A stretch of DNA of 64,000 nucleotides, taken from assembly GCF_900102965.1 (NCBI RefSeq), contig NZ_FNGM01000014.1, forward strand, positions 1 through 64,000. The letters are read 5' to 3'. Under the pieces are notes generated by a model. That model saw nothing but the letters and a program-made list of their open reading frames with translations, ran no database searches and was not told the DNA's origin. Positions 53,386 through 60,832 of this stretch are shown piece by piece. The stretch is from Paenibacillus jilunlii (GTDB taxonomy: Bacteria > Bacillota > Bacilli > Paenibacillales > Paenibacillaceae). How positions within the stretch are numbered: the first letter of the stretch is position 1; every line of letters begins with the position of its first letter. The position numbers and the translations under genes are program-made.

Positions 53386-54675
53386 ATGGCAGATTTGCGT
53401 ATCGATCTTGCAGGGATCAAGTCACCCAATCCATTCTGGCTGGCCTCGGCGCCGCCTACCAATACCGGCTACCAGGTGCAGCGCGCCTTTGAGGCAGGCT
53501 GGGGAGGCGCGGTGTGGAAGACGCTGGGCGATCCGATTATCAATACCTCTTCCCGGTTTGCGGCTGTGCATTTCAACGGGCAGCGTGTAGCCGGCTTCAA
53601 TAATATCGAGCTGATCACCGACCGTCCGCTGGAGGTCAACCTTAGGGAAATCTATGAAACGAAAAAAAGATTTCCGGACCATGCGGTTGTCGCCTCCCTG
53701 ATGGTAGAGCCGAAGCAGGAGAAATGGCATGAAATCGTCAAGCGGGTTGAAGCTGTCGGCGTAGATGGCCTTGAGCTTAACTTCGGCTGCCCGCACGGCA
53801 TGGCTGAGCGCGGGATGGGCGCGGCCTCCGGGCAGCAGCCCGACCTGGTGGAAGCCCAGACCTACTGGGTCAAGGAAGTGGCGGCTACGCCCGTCATTGT
53901 GAAGCTGACGCCGAATATCACCGACATTACGGTTGTGGCCCGCCACGCCGTCAAGGGCGGGGCAGATGCAATTAGCCTGATCAATACGATTAACAGTCTG
54001 GCAGGTGTCGACATCCACAGCTGGAACACGATCCCGAATGTGGGCGGCCAAGGGGCGCACGGCGGCTACTGTGGCCCGGCTGTGAAGCCGATTGCCCTCA
54101 GCATGGTCGCTGAATGTGCGCGCGACCGCGGGGTGGGCGTGCCGATCTCCGGGATCGGCGGGATCTCCACCTGGCAGGATGTGGTCGAATTCATGCTGAT
54201 GGGCTCAACCGGTATTCAGGTCTGCACGGCGGTCATGCATCACGGGTTCCGGATTGTCGAGGAGATGCTCGACGGCCTGAACAACTATCTGGATGACAAA
54301 GGATTGGCATCTGTCACTGAGCTGACCGGCAAATCGGTGCCCAAGTACTCCAACTGGGGCGACCTGGACCTGAATTACAAAGTGGTGGCACGGATTAATG
54401 AGGAGAACTGCATCAACTGCAACAAATGCCATATTGCCTGCGAAGACGCCTCGCATCAATGCATTGATATGCTTACGAATGCCGACGGCAAGGCCTTTCT
54501 GCACGTGCGCGAGGAGGATTGTGTAGGCTGCAACCTGTGTTCCATTGTCTGCCCGGCGGACGGGGCGATTGATATGGTGGCTCTGGACAGCGGCGTGGCT
54601 CCAATGACATGGAATCAGCGGCAAAAGGTCATCAGCGGCCTGAACAGCTCATATTCGGAAGCGGAGGTGGTGTAA
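53386..54675 (+). CDS. preA: Dihydropyrimidine dehydrogenase (NAD), catalytic subunit
   Basis: A 429-residue PreA. The first 310 residues form the FMN-binding TIM barrel related to dihydroorotate dehydrogenase, with the loop NFGCPHGMAERGMG. The C-terminal part binds two 4Fe-4S clusters: CINCNKCHIACEDASHQC and CVGCNLCSIVCP. At the loop position that in mammalian DPD holds the catalytic cysteine (GMGLACGQ) this protein has serine (Ser148, GMGAASGQ). Bacterial relatives may also lack the cysteine. The start has GGGAGG eight bases upstream. hydA starts three bases after its stop. Confidence 0.94.
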   Translation: MADLRIDLAGIKSPNPFWLASAPPTNTGYQVQRAFEAGWGGAVWKTLGDPIINTSSRFAAVHFNGQRVAGFNNIELITDRPLEVNLREIYETKKRFPDHAVVASLMVEPKQEKWHEIVKRVEAVGVDGLELNFGCPHGMAERGMGAASGQQPDLVEAQTYWVKEVAATPVIVKLTPNITDITVVARHAVKGGADAISLINTINSLAGVDIHSWNTIPNVGGQGAHGGYCGPAVKPIALSMVAECARDRGVGVPISGIGGISTWQDVVEFMLMGSTGIQVCTAVMHHGFRIVEEMLDGLNNYLDDKGLASVTELTGKSVPKYSNWGDLDLNYKVVARINEENCINCNKCHIACEDASHQCIDMLTNADGKAFLHVREEDCVGCNLCSIVCPADGAIDMVALDSGVAPMTWNQRQKVISGLNSSYSEAEVV

Positions 54676-54677
54676 GA

Positions 54678-56105
54678 ATGAAGAAGATGATCAAGAATGG
54701 CATTATCGTGACCGCAGCGGATACGTATACAGGGGATGTTCTGATCGAAGACGGGATCATTGCCGGAATCGGCCTCAATCTGGAAGCGCCGGGTGCGGAG
54801 ATCATCGACGCTTCCGGCTGTTATGTATTTCCGGGCGGCATCGACCCCCATACGCATCTGGATATGCCTTTTGGCGGCACGGTGACCGCGGACGACTTCG
54901 AGACCGGAACGATTGCCGCTGCATATGGCGGGACGACGACAGTCATCGATTTCTGCCTGACCACCAAAGGCCAGCCGCTGCAGCAGGCCGTGGATACCTG
55001 GCATCACAAGTCACAGGATAAGGCGGTGATTGATTACAGCTTCCACCTGATGGTTTCGGAGCTGAATGATAAGGTGCTTAGCGAGCTGCCGCAGATTATT
55101 GAGAACGAAGGCATCACTTCGCTGAAGGTGTTCATGGCCTACAAGAACACCTTCCAGGCCGACGACGGCGTGCTGTACAAGACGCTGCAGGTTGCCAAAC
55201 GGGAAGGTGCGCTCGTTATGGTCCATGCCGAGAACGGCGATGTGATTGAATATCTGGTCGAGCAGGCCTTGGCTGCCGGGAACACCGATCCGATCTACCA
55301 TGCCTTGACCCGTCCGCCGGAGCTGGAAGGCGAAGCTACCGGAAGGGCGGCGTATCTGACGGAGCTGACCGGTTCCCAGTTGTATGTGGTGCATGTAACC
55401 TGCGCGGAAGCCGCCTGGAAGATTGCGGAAGCGCGCCGGAAAGGGCTGCGTGTCTACGGCGAGACCTGCCCGCAGTATCTGGTACTTGATCAGACGGCGC
55501 TGGAGAAGCCGGACTTCGAAGGTGCCAAATATGTCTGGTCTCCGCCGCTGCGCGAAGCGTGGAACCAGGCGGTGCTGTGGGATGCGCTCTGGAGCGGCGC
55601 GCTGCAGACGATCGGCTCCGATCAATGCTCTTTTAACTTTAAGGGACAGAAGGATCTTGGGTTGGGCGACTTCTCAAAAATTCCGAACGGCGGCCCGACC
55701 ATAGAAGACCGGTTCAGCGTGCTCTACTCTGAGGGCGTGCAGAAAGGCCGCATCTCCTTGAATAAATTTGTAGATATCATCTCCACCTCCAGCGCGAAGC
55801 TGTTTGGGCTTTTCCCTCAGAAAGGCACCATTGCCGTCGGCAGCGATGCAGATATCGTTATTTTCGACCCAGCTGTAGAGAGAACCCTTTCCGCAGAAAC
55901 CCATCATATGAACGTAGACTATAATGCCTTCGAAGGTATGGAGGTCAAAGGCGAACCGGTCTCCGTACTCATCCGGGGGGAGTTCGTTATTCGTGATAAG
56001 CAGTTTGTCGGCAAGGCGGGGTCCGGCAAATATCTGCACCGCAAACGGTTTGAAGCGGAAGCGCCGCGTCCCTCGCAAGCAGAAATCAGCGGAGGAGTGG
56101 TCTGA
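54678..56105 (+). CDS. hydA: Dihydropyrimidinase
   Basis: A 475-residue cyclic amidohydrolase. Metal ligands are His58 and His60 (DPHTHLD), the carbamylated lysine Lys150 (SLKVFMAYK), His183 (VMVHAENGD), His239 (YVVHVTCAE) and Asp315 (IGSDQCSF). It opens dihydrouracil or dihydrothymine to N-carbamoyl-beta-amino acids; hydantoins are alternative substrates. I chose ATG 54678 because GGAGGTG lies eight bases upstream, inside the end of preA. The next small gene starts directly after its stop codon. The enzyme for the following step, beta-ureidopropionase, is not in the cluster. Confidence 0.95.
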   Translation: MKKMIKNGIIVTAADTYTGDVLIEDGIIAGIGLNLEAPGAEIIDASGCYVFPGGIDPHTHLDMPFGGTVTADDFETGTIAAAYGGTTTVIDFCLTTKGQPLQQAVDTWHHKSQDKAVIDYSFHLMVSELNDKVLSELPQIIENEGITSLKVFMAYKNTFQADDGVLYKTLQVAKREGALVMVHAENGDVIEYLVEQALAAGNTDPIYHALTRPPELEGEATGRAAYLTELTGSQLYVVHVTCAEAAWKIAEARRKGLRVYGETCPQYLVLDQTALEKPDFEGAKYVWSPPLREAWNQAVLWDALWSGALQTIGSDQCSFNFKGQKDLGLGDFSKIPNGGPTIEDRFSVLYSEGVQKGRISLNKFVDIISTSSAKLFGLFPQKGTIAVGSDADIVIFDPAVERTLSAETHHMNVDYNAFEGMEVKGEPVSVLIRGEFVIRDKQFVGKAGSGKYLHRKRFEAEAPRPSQAEISGGVV

Positions 56106-56345
56106 ATGTCCGCATATGCCGAGTTTGACAAGGAACGGCAGGAGATAGACGCTCTGCTGCGGCAGGGCTACGTGATCACGGGAATCCGGGAAGATCTGAA
56201 CGGGGCCGCAGTACAGTTCACCAGCAGCGGGCCGGGCGTAAACCGGGTAGAGCTGCTGTTGCTGACCGCCGATAGCCGCAAGTATGTGACGACATTGATA
56301 TTCGCCGGTGCCAACCCGGCCAAGCCACTAGAAACACATATGTAA
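56106..56345 (+). CDS. Small conserved-context protein of unknown function
   Basis: A 79-residue frame that starts immediately after the hydA stop codon, with GGAGG ten bases upstream inside hydA, and ends before a terminator. The N-terminal 20 residues look like an amphipathic helix, followed by predicted beta strands (VQFTSSGPG, RVELLLLTAD, KYVTTLIFAG). No membrane helix or cysteine is present. I do not recognise the family. Translational coupling to hydA suggests a role in pyrimidine breakdown, perhaps as accessory or regulatory protein. It is far too short to be the missing beta-ureidopropionase. Confidence 0.7.
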   Translation: MSAYAEFDKERQEIDALLRQGYVITGIREDLNGAAVQFTSSGPGVNRVELLLLTADSRKYVTTLIFAGANPAKPLETHM

Positions 56346-56378
56346 GTTGTCATAAGCAGTTGATTGATGTGAATTCAG

Positions 56379-56427
56379 AGATCAAGTCTAACCGTTTTTT
56401 TATACGGTATAGGCTTGGTCTTTTTTT
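56379..56427 (+). terminator. Terminator of the pre-hyd operon
   Basis: An AGATCAAGTCTA-CCGT arm pairs with ACGG-TAGGCTTGGTCT, allowing G-U pairs, and is followed by TTTTTTT. It lies 33 bases after the small gene. Confidence 0.8.
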
Positions 56428-56533
56428 GAATCTAAGGAGATGTACGGGAGGGCACGCATCCGGTGAAAAGTATTGTATAATTGAGGCTCAGTGCAGGCAA
56501 TTTCAACTTAAGGATGAGGAGAGCGGATTTCCT

Positions 56534-57178
56534 ATGTTTTTTTTAGATAGTATGTCATGGCTGACGGAGGAGCGTCTTCTGCAGCTGCTGGAGCAATACC
56601 GCTCACTGGGGCCTCTGCCCGGAATCGGGCTCACCTTCATGAAATCCTTCGTCCCGCCGCTGCCGACGATTGCAATTGTAGGACTTAACGGGGCGGTGTA
56701 TGGGCTGTGGCTTGGTTTTTTGTATTCCTGGCTCGGGCTGGTTGCGGGCTGTGTAACCACGTTCCTGATTATCCGCCGAATCGCCTCGCACCCTTACTTG
56801 CGCAAGTGGGCGCTGCGGCCCAAAGTCGCGAGAGGCATGAAATGGGTCCGCAATAGCGGCTTCAGCTACGTTTTTCTGCTTAGCCTGTTCCCGGTTGGAC
56901 CCTTTGTTGTAATCAACATGGCTGCTGGACTTGCGCAAATGCGGCTGCGCTCGTATCTGCTTGCCCTGTGTGCGGGCAAAGCGATCATGGTGTTTGCAGT
57001 TTCCTATATTGGTAATGATGTGGACCGGTTCATCCGCCATCCCGGAGAAATCATCTATGTGCTGCTCTTTATCGGGGTTTCACTCTGGGGGGTTAAGGCC
57101 ATTGAGGCCCGGTTCACCCGGGCCGCGCAGGCGCGGGAGGAGCAGCTTCCGGCAGGGGGACCGCTACAACGCAAATAA
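56534..57178 (+). CDS. TVP38/TMEM64 (DedA-like) membrane protein
   Basis: A 214-residue membrane protein of the TVP38/TMEM64 family, related to DedA. Five to six helices are predicted. The segment GLTFMKSFVPPLPTIAIVGLNGAVYG and the later FLLSLFPVGPFVVINMAAG are family hallmarks, with paired re-entrant loops and conserved prolines. The function in bacteria is unsettled; lipid or ion transport has been proposed for relatives. The start is tentative, as the nearest GGAG is about 13 bases upstream. It converges on the cysteine-desulfurase-like gene, with a 15-base overlap. Confidence 0.85.
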   Translation: MFFLDSMSWLTEERLLQLLEQYRSLGPLPGIGLTFMKSFVPPLPTIAIVGLNGAVYGLWLGFLYSWLGLVAGCVTTFLIIRRIASHPYLRKWALRPKVARGMKWVRNSGFSYVFLLSLFPVGPFVVINMAAGLAQMRLRSYLLALCAGKAIMVFAVSYIGNDVDRFIRHPGEIIYVLLFIGVSLWGVKAIEARFTRAAQAREEQLPAGGPLQRK

Positions 57179-58675
57179 TCCGCTGACCGCAGCCTCATTC
57201 CCGGCCTCATCGGCTGGGTGCACCCAGCTGTTCGTGCTGCGGTTATAACGGTAATCCTGTCTCCACACGCTGATATGGCGGACGATACTGTGGACGGCGT
57301 GGATCATGAACTCGACTTCACCGTCGGTCATAATGGGGTGCAGGGAAAGGCGGACCCACCCCGGCTTGCGGGACTGGTCACCGGCATGAATGGCCTGGAT
57401 GAATTCCCGGGACAGCTCCCGGTCCAGTCCCAGCAGATGGTGGCCGTAAGGTCCTGCGCAGGAACAGCCGCCGCGCGCCTGAATGCCAAACCGGTCATTG
57501 AGCAGCCTGACCACAAGATTATAATGAATATCTTCAAGGTTGAAAGATACAATGCCGTGACGCCTGGTGTGTTCACCTGCAAGTATCGTGCAGCCTGGAA
57601 TGGAGTGAAGCCCGGTGAGCAGCCTGCTGCACAGCTGCTGCTCTCTGGCAAGCATGAATCCGCCATCCCCGTTCATCGCCTCCTTCAGCTTGAGGCACAG
57701 CGCTGTACGGAAGGCCTGCAGGAATCCGGGAGTTCCGCTGTCCTCGCGTACTTCGACTGAATGGATATACCGGCGTCCGCCCCAGGCATCGACCCAGACC
57801 ACGGTTCCACCGCCCGGCTCATCCGGCAATTGGCCTCTGCTGAGGCCGGAATCGAAGAGCAGTACTCCCCCTGTGCCGGGGCCGCCGAGAAATTTATGCG
57901 GTGAGAAAAAGATAGCATCCAGCTTCTCCAGCGGATCTGCCTGATGCATGTTGATGGATGCATACGGGGCGCAGGCGGCAAAATCCACAAAACAAACTCC
58001 CCCGTGGCGGTGCATGGCGGCGGCGAGCCTGTGATAGGGGATATGGATGCCTGTAACGTTGGAGCAGGCCGTGAAGGAACCGATTTTGAAGCGGCGGTTC
58101 CGGTAGAGCATCAGCAGGCGTTCCAGCTCCCGGAGATCGGCAGTTCCGTCCGCTCCGGCAGGGACGGTAACTACATCGCCGATGCCTTCCTGCCAGGGCA
58201 GCAGATTGGAGTGATGCTCCATGTGGCTGACAAAAATAACCGGGCGGTCCTCCGGAGCACATAGATAATCCTCCCGCAGCCATTCGGGAAGCTTCAGGCC
58301 CATCAGCCGCTGCAGCTTGTTGACTGCGCCTGTGGTGCCGTTGCCGCAGAAGAGCAGCGCATCACCCGGCCCGGCGTTCACATGGTTCTTGATAATCTTC
58401 CGCGCTTCGTTATAGGCGAGGGTCATGGTCAGACCGGTCGTGTTCGATTCTGTGTGCGGGTTGCTGACATAAGGCCCGAACATCTCCTGAATTTTACGTT
58501 CAATGGGTTCATACAGCCTCCCGCTGGCTGTCCAGTCGGCATACAGCAGCGGGTGACGGCCGTAGGGAGTGGAGATCACATGCCGTCCCCCAATAGTATG
58601 CTCGCGAAAAGGTGCGAAATGCTCCAGCAGTGAAGCGGGCTCCTCTGCCGTAGAAGCGCGGTTGATACTCAGCAC
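57164..58675 (-). CDS. Class V aminotransferase, cysteine-desulfurase-like
   Basis: About 503 residues of a PLP-dependent class V aminotransferase-fold enzyme. The PLP lysine lies in IFFSPHKFLGGPG, with FVDFAACAPYASI before it. A C-terminal cysteine motif GGCSCAGPYGHHLLG sits at the position of the catalytic cysteine loop in cysteine desulfurases. The protein is longer than SufS/IscS (about 400 residues). I prefer the GTG at 58675, with GGAGGG eight bases upstream; a longer frame to 58798 is possible but has no ribosome binding site. It follows a DsrE-like gene, which suggests sulfur transfer. Confidence 0.78.
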   Translation of the reverse strand: MLSINRASTAEEPASLLEHFAPFREHTIGGRHVISTPYGRHPLLYADWTASGRLYEPIERKIQEMFGPYVSNPHTESNTTGLTMTLAYNEARKIIKNHVNAGPGDALLFCGNGTTGAVNKLQRLMGLKLPEWLREDYLCAPEDRPVIFVSHMEHHSNLLPWQEGIGDVVTVPAGADGTADLRELERLLMLYRNRRFKIGSFTACSNVTGIHIPYHRLAAAMHRHGGVCFVDFAACAPYASINMHQADPLEKLDAIFFSPHKFLGGPGTGGVLLFDSGLSRGQLPDEPGGGTVVWVDAWGGRRYIHSVEVREDSGTPGFLQAFRTALCLKLKEAMNGDGGFMLAREQQLCSRLLTGLHSIPGCTILAGEHTRRHGIVSFNLEDIHYNLVVRLLNDRFGIQARGGCSCAGPYGHHLLGLDRELSREFIQAIHAGDQSRKPGWVRLSLHPIMTDGEVEFMIHAVHSIVRHISVWRQDYRYNRSTNSWVHPADEAGNEAAVSGLFAL

Positions 58676-58804
58676 GGACAATCCCTCCAGCCAGTGATTA
58701 GATACGGTCCTATAATCGACGGCAAAGCCGTTTCTTCTTATGGCCCAGTATATGCCCGCCGGAGGAAATAGGTTAAAGCCCAGGAGCATTATTCCCAAGC
58801 AAGG

Positions 58805-59281
58805 CTAGATGAACAGCTGCATATCGCTTTCCAGTGCATCCTTCAGATAGGCGGCGGCATCAATAATCTCGACCTCGGGCAGGAGTTCCTCCGGCTTGAA
58901 GCCCATGATGTCAACGGAGAGCTTACAGGCGTAGAATTTGATGTTCTTTTTGCGGGCCCCCTTCAAAAAATGGATCAGCTTCGGCGCCCCCTGATCTTCG
59001 ATCATTTCCTCCAGCATCAGCTTCCCGAGACCGCTGAAATTCATCCGCGAGAGCGGCAGCTGCTCCGGTCCTTTCGGGGTAATGACGTCCATTAGCTTTT
59101 CATAGATCGATTTGTCCTCCAGCGTCATTTTGTCCGGGTCACGGACAAGGAATAACCCCCAGAACGAGAAGAACATAGTAACCTCCACGTCGATATCCCG
59201 GGCGGTATTGGCCAGAATCAGCGCCGCCATCGCCTTGTCATACTCCCCGCTGAACATCAGCAGATTCATTCTTTTATTCAT
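58805..59281 (-). CDS. DsrE/DsrF-like family protein
   Basis: A 158-residue protein of the DsrE/DrsH-like fold, used for sulfur transfer or small-molecule sulfur handling. The start LLMFSGEYDKAMAALILANTA is typical, and the MFFSFWGLFLVRDP segment matches the peroxiredoxin-family/DrsE subgroup. One cysteine (FYACKLSVDIMG) is at the position of the sulfur-carrying cysteine in this subgroup. The ATG at 59281 has GGAGGG nine bases upstream; the ATG at 59290 abuts that site. It is upstream of the desulfurase-like gene on the same strand, so the two may form a sulfur relay. Confidence 0.83.
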   Translation of the reverse strand: MNKRMNLLMFSGEYDKAMAALILANTARDIDVEVTMFFSFWGLFLVRDPDKMTLEDKSIYEKLMDVITPKGPEQLPLSRMNFSGLGKLMLEEMIEDQGAPKLIHFLKGARKKNIKFYACKLSVDIMGFKPEELLPEVEIIDAAAYLKDALESDMQLFI

Positions 59282-59373
59282 CCTACTCATCCCTCCATTG
59301 TTACCCAGAATGTCATTAGTATGGTTATGGAGAGAAGAAGTATGCTTCCGGTCAGCCTTATATGGGGAAATAT

Positions 59374-60255
59374 TCAGAAAAAAAGCCGGCTGTAATTCAA
59401 ACTGCCGCTCCCGGACCGGAAAGAGCCGGGAGTTTGTCCCGTCAGCTTTTGGAAGACCTTTATGAAATAACTGCCGCTCGAATACCCGACCCGGGAGGCA
59501 ATGGCTTCGACGCTCAAGTCAGTGGCGGTCAGGAGTTCTATAGCGCGTTCAATCCGGGTCCGGTTCAGATATTCATTTGGGGTTAGGCCAACATATTTGC
59601 TGAAGGTGCGCAGCAGGTGGAATTTGGAGAGTCCCATCTGCTCGGCAAGCTGCTCCTGGCCGATCATGGAACTGTACCGTTCTTCGATGAATTGGACGGA
59701 ATCCCTTACTGCCGTTGGCCATTCTGCCGCGTCACGCGGTCCGCTGGAGGAGAGCCTTCCCAGTTCCATCATGAACTGGTGCAGCAGGGAGGAGGCGATA
59801 TAGGGATCGGAAATTCTGCCCGAATATGCTTCATGGACAATATCACGCAGGATACGGATCGGCCTGCTGCCGGGGACAATGGCTGGAGCGGTCCCAAGCT
59901 TGGCCTTAATGTCCTCCCACAGGGGAAGCAGCGGCTGTGGCCGGAAGAGCAGGAAATAAAATTCCCACGGCACCGAATCGCCGGGATGATAATAGCGGTG
60001 GCTGCCGGGGATCTCAGCCAGAAATGCCCGTCCGGAGCCGATGCGGAACGTCTCCTGCTCCGTTTCGAATATTCCGCTGCCTTCTGCTGTGTACTGAAAC
60101 AGCAGCAGAGGTCCATCTGTACGGTCCATGCCATTCCAGTGATAGGAAGCATCCGTCACAACATCATGTCCGACCGCGAAAAGGTTGCAGAGCGGCAGGT
60201 GGTCCGGCTCGCTGAAGCGGAAGCCATAGACCCCGTAGCTGCTTGAGTTGTTCAC
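59374..60255 (-). CDS. AraC-family transcriptional regulator
   Basis: A 293-residue regulator. An N-terminal cupin-like sensing domain (about residues 10-150) is followed by two helix-turn-helix units (about 190-285): EQLAEQMGLSKFHLLRTFSK and VEAIASRVGYSSGSYFIKVF, the AraC signature. It starts with GTG, with AAGGAGGG six bases upstream. The ligand is unknown but could be a sugar. Adjacent genes do not reveal a target. It is followed on the same strand by the DsrE-like gene. Confidence 0.9.
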   Translation of the reverse strand: MNNSSSYGVYGFRFSEPDHLPLCNLFAVGHDVVTDASYHWNGMDRTDGPLLLFQYTAEGSGIFETEQETFRIGSGRAFLAEIPGSHRYYHPGDSVPWEFYFLLFRPQPLLPLWEDIKAKLGTAPAIVPGSRPIRILRDIVHEAYSGRISDPYIASSLLHQFMMELGRLSSSGPRDAAEWPTAVRDSVQFIEERYSSMIGQEQLAEQMGLSKFHLLRTFSKYVGLTPNEYLNRTRIERAIELLTATDLSVEAIASRVGYSSGSYFIKVFQKLTGQTPGSFRSGSGSLNYSRLFF

Positions 60256-60288
60256 AGAATCCCTCCTTGCAGATTTCTTTTATAGTAT

Positions 60289-60316
60289 CAAAAAAGCCCC
60301 CACAGGGGGAGCTTAT
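60289..60316 (-). terminator. Terminator of the small membrane protein gene
   Basis: On the minus strand AAGCTCCCCC and GGGGGCTT pair, followed by TTTTTT. It separates the small membrane protein gene from the AraC gene. Confidence 0.8.
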
Positions 60317-60378
60317 TAAAAATATAAGATAGTATCTGCTGTGCATATTAAAATATCCTAATCTTTCCCGCTGTCTGG

Positions 60379-60702
60379 CTATTCTTTGCCTGTTTTCTGC
60401 TCTGCCGGGTCTGCGGCCTCAGGACGGCGCAGGTCATAATAGCGGGCGGCCAGCCACACACTGCCCGTGAACAGCACAATCAGGCCGAGGATGATGCCAA
60501 AACGCCAGTCTCCTGCTTTGAAATTGAGCTGGAGAACCGCAAGCACAAGCGCGACCTGCGTCCAGACTAAGGTTCTCTTGCGGAAAGCTGTAATATTTCC
60601 GGCCATATGCGGCATGCTGCGGATCACGCGGTAGGCGATGATCGCCAGAATCAGCGCGAAGACAAGGGTAGCCATCCATTCAGGTGTTGATAGCGCATTC
60701 AT
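60379..60702 (-). CDS. Small membrane protein of unknown function
   Basis: A 107-residue protein with three predicted helices (about residues 8-28, 42-58 and 67-87) and a charged C-terminal tail. I do not recognise it; it resembles small DUF membrane proteins common in Paenibacillus-type genomes. The start is uncertain between ATG 60702 and TTG 60711, both near an AAAGGA site. A clear terminator follows. It appears to be its own transcription unit. Confidence 0.65.
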   Translation of the reverse strand: MNALSTPEWMATLVFALILAIIAYRVIRSMPHMAGNITAFRKRTLVWTQVALVLAVLQLNFKAGDWRFGIILGLIVLFTGSVWLAARYYDLRRPEAADPAEQKTGKE

Positions 60703-60832
60703 TATTCTCAAAATCCTTTCGGCTTAACTTCAAAGCTGCTGCCGCCCCGGGAAGGACGGCACAGTTGTTGCTTTTTATTATACTGGCCCGAAGGGCTTTT
60801 ACCAAGCCGCAAAACTTAGGACTTGCAATTTG

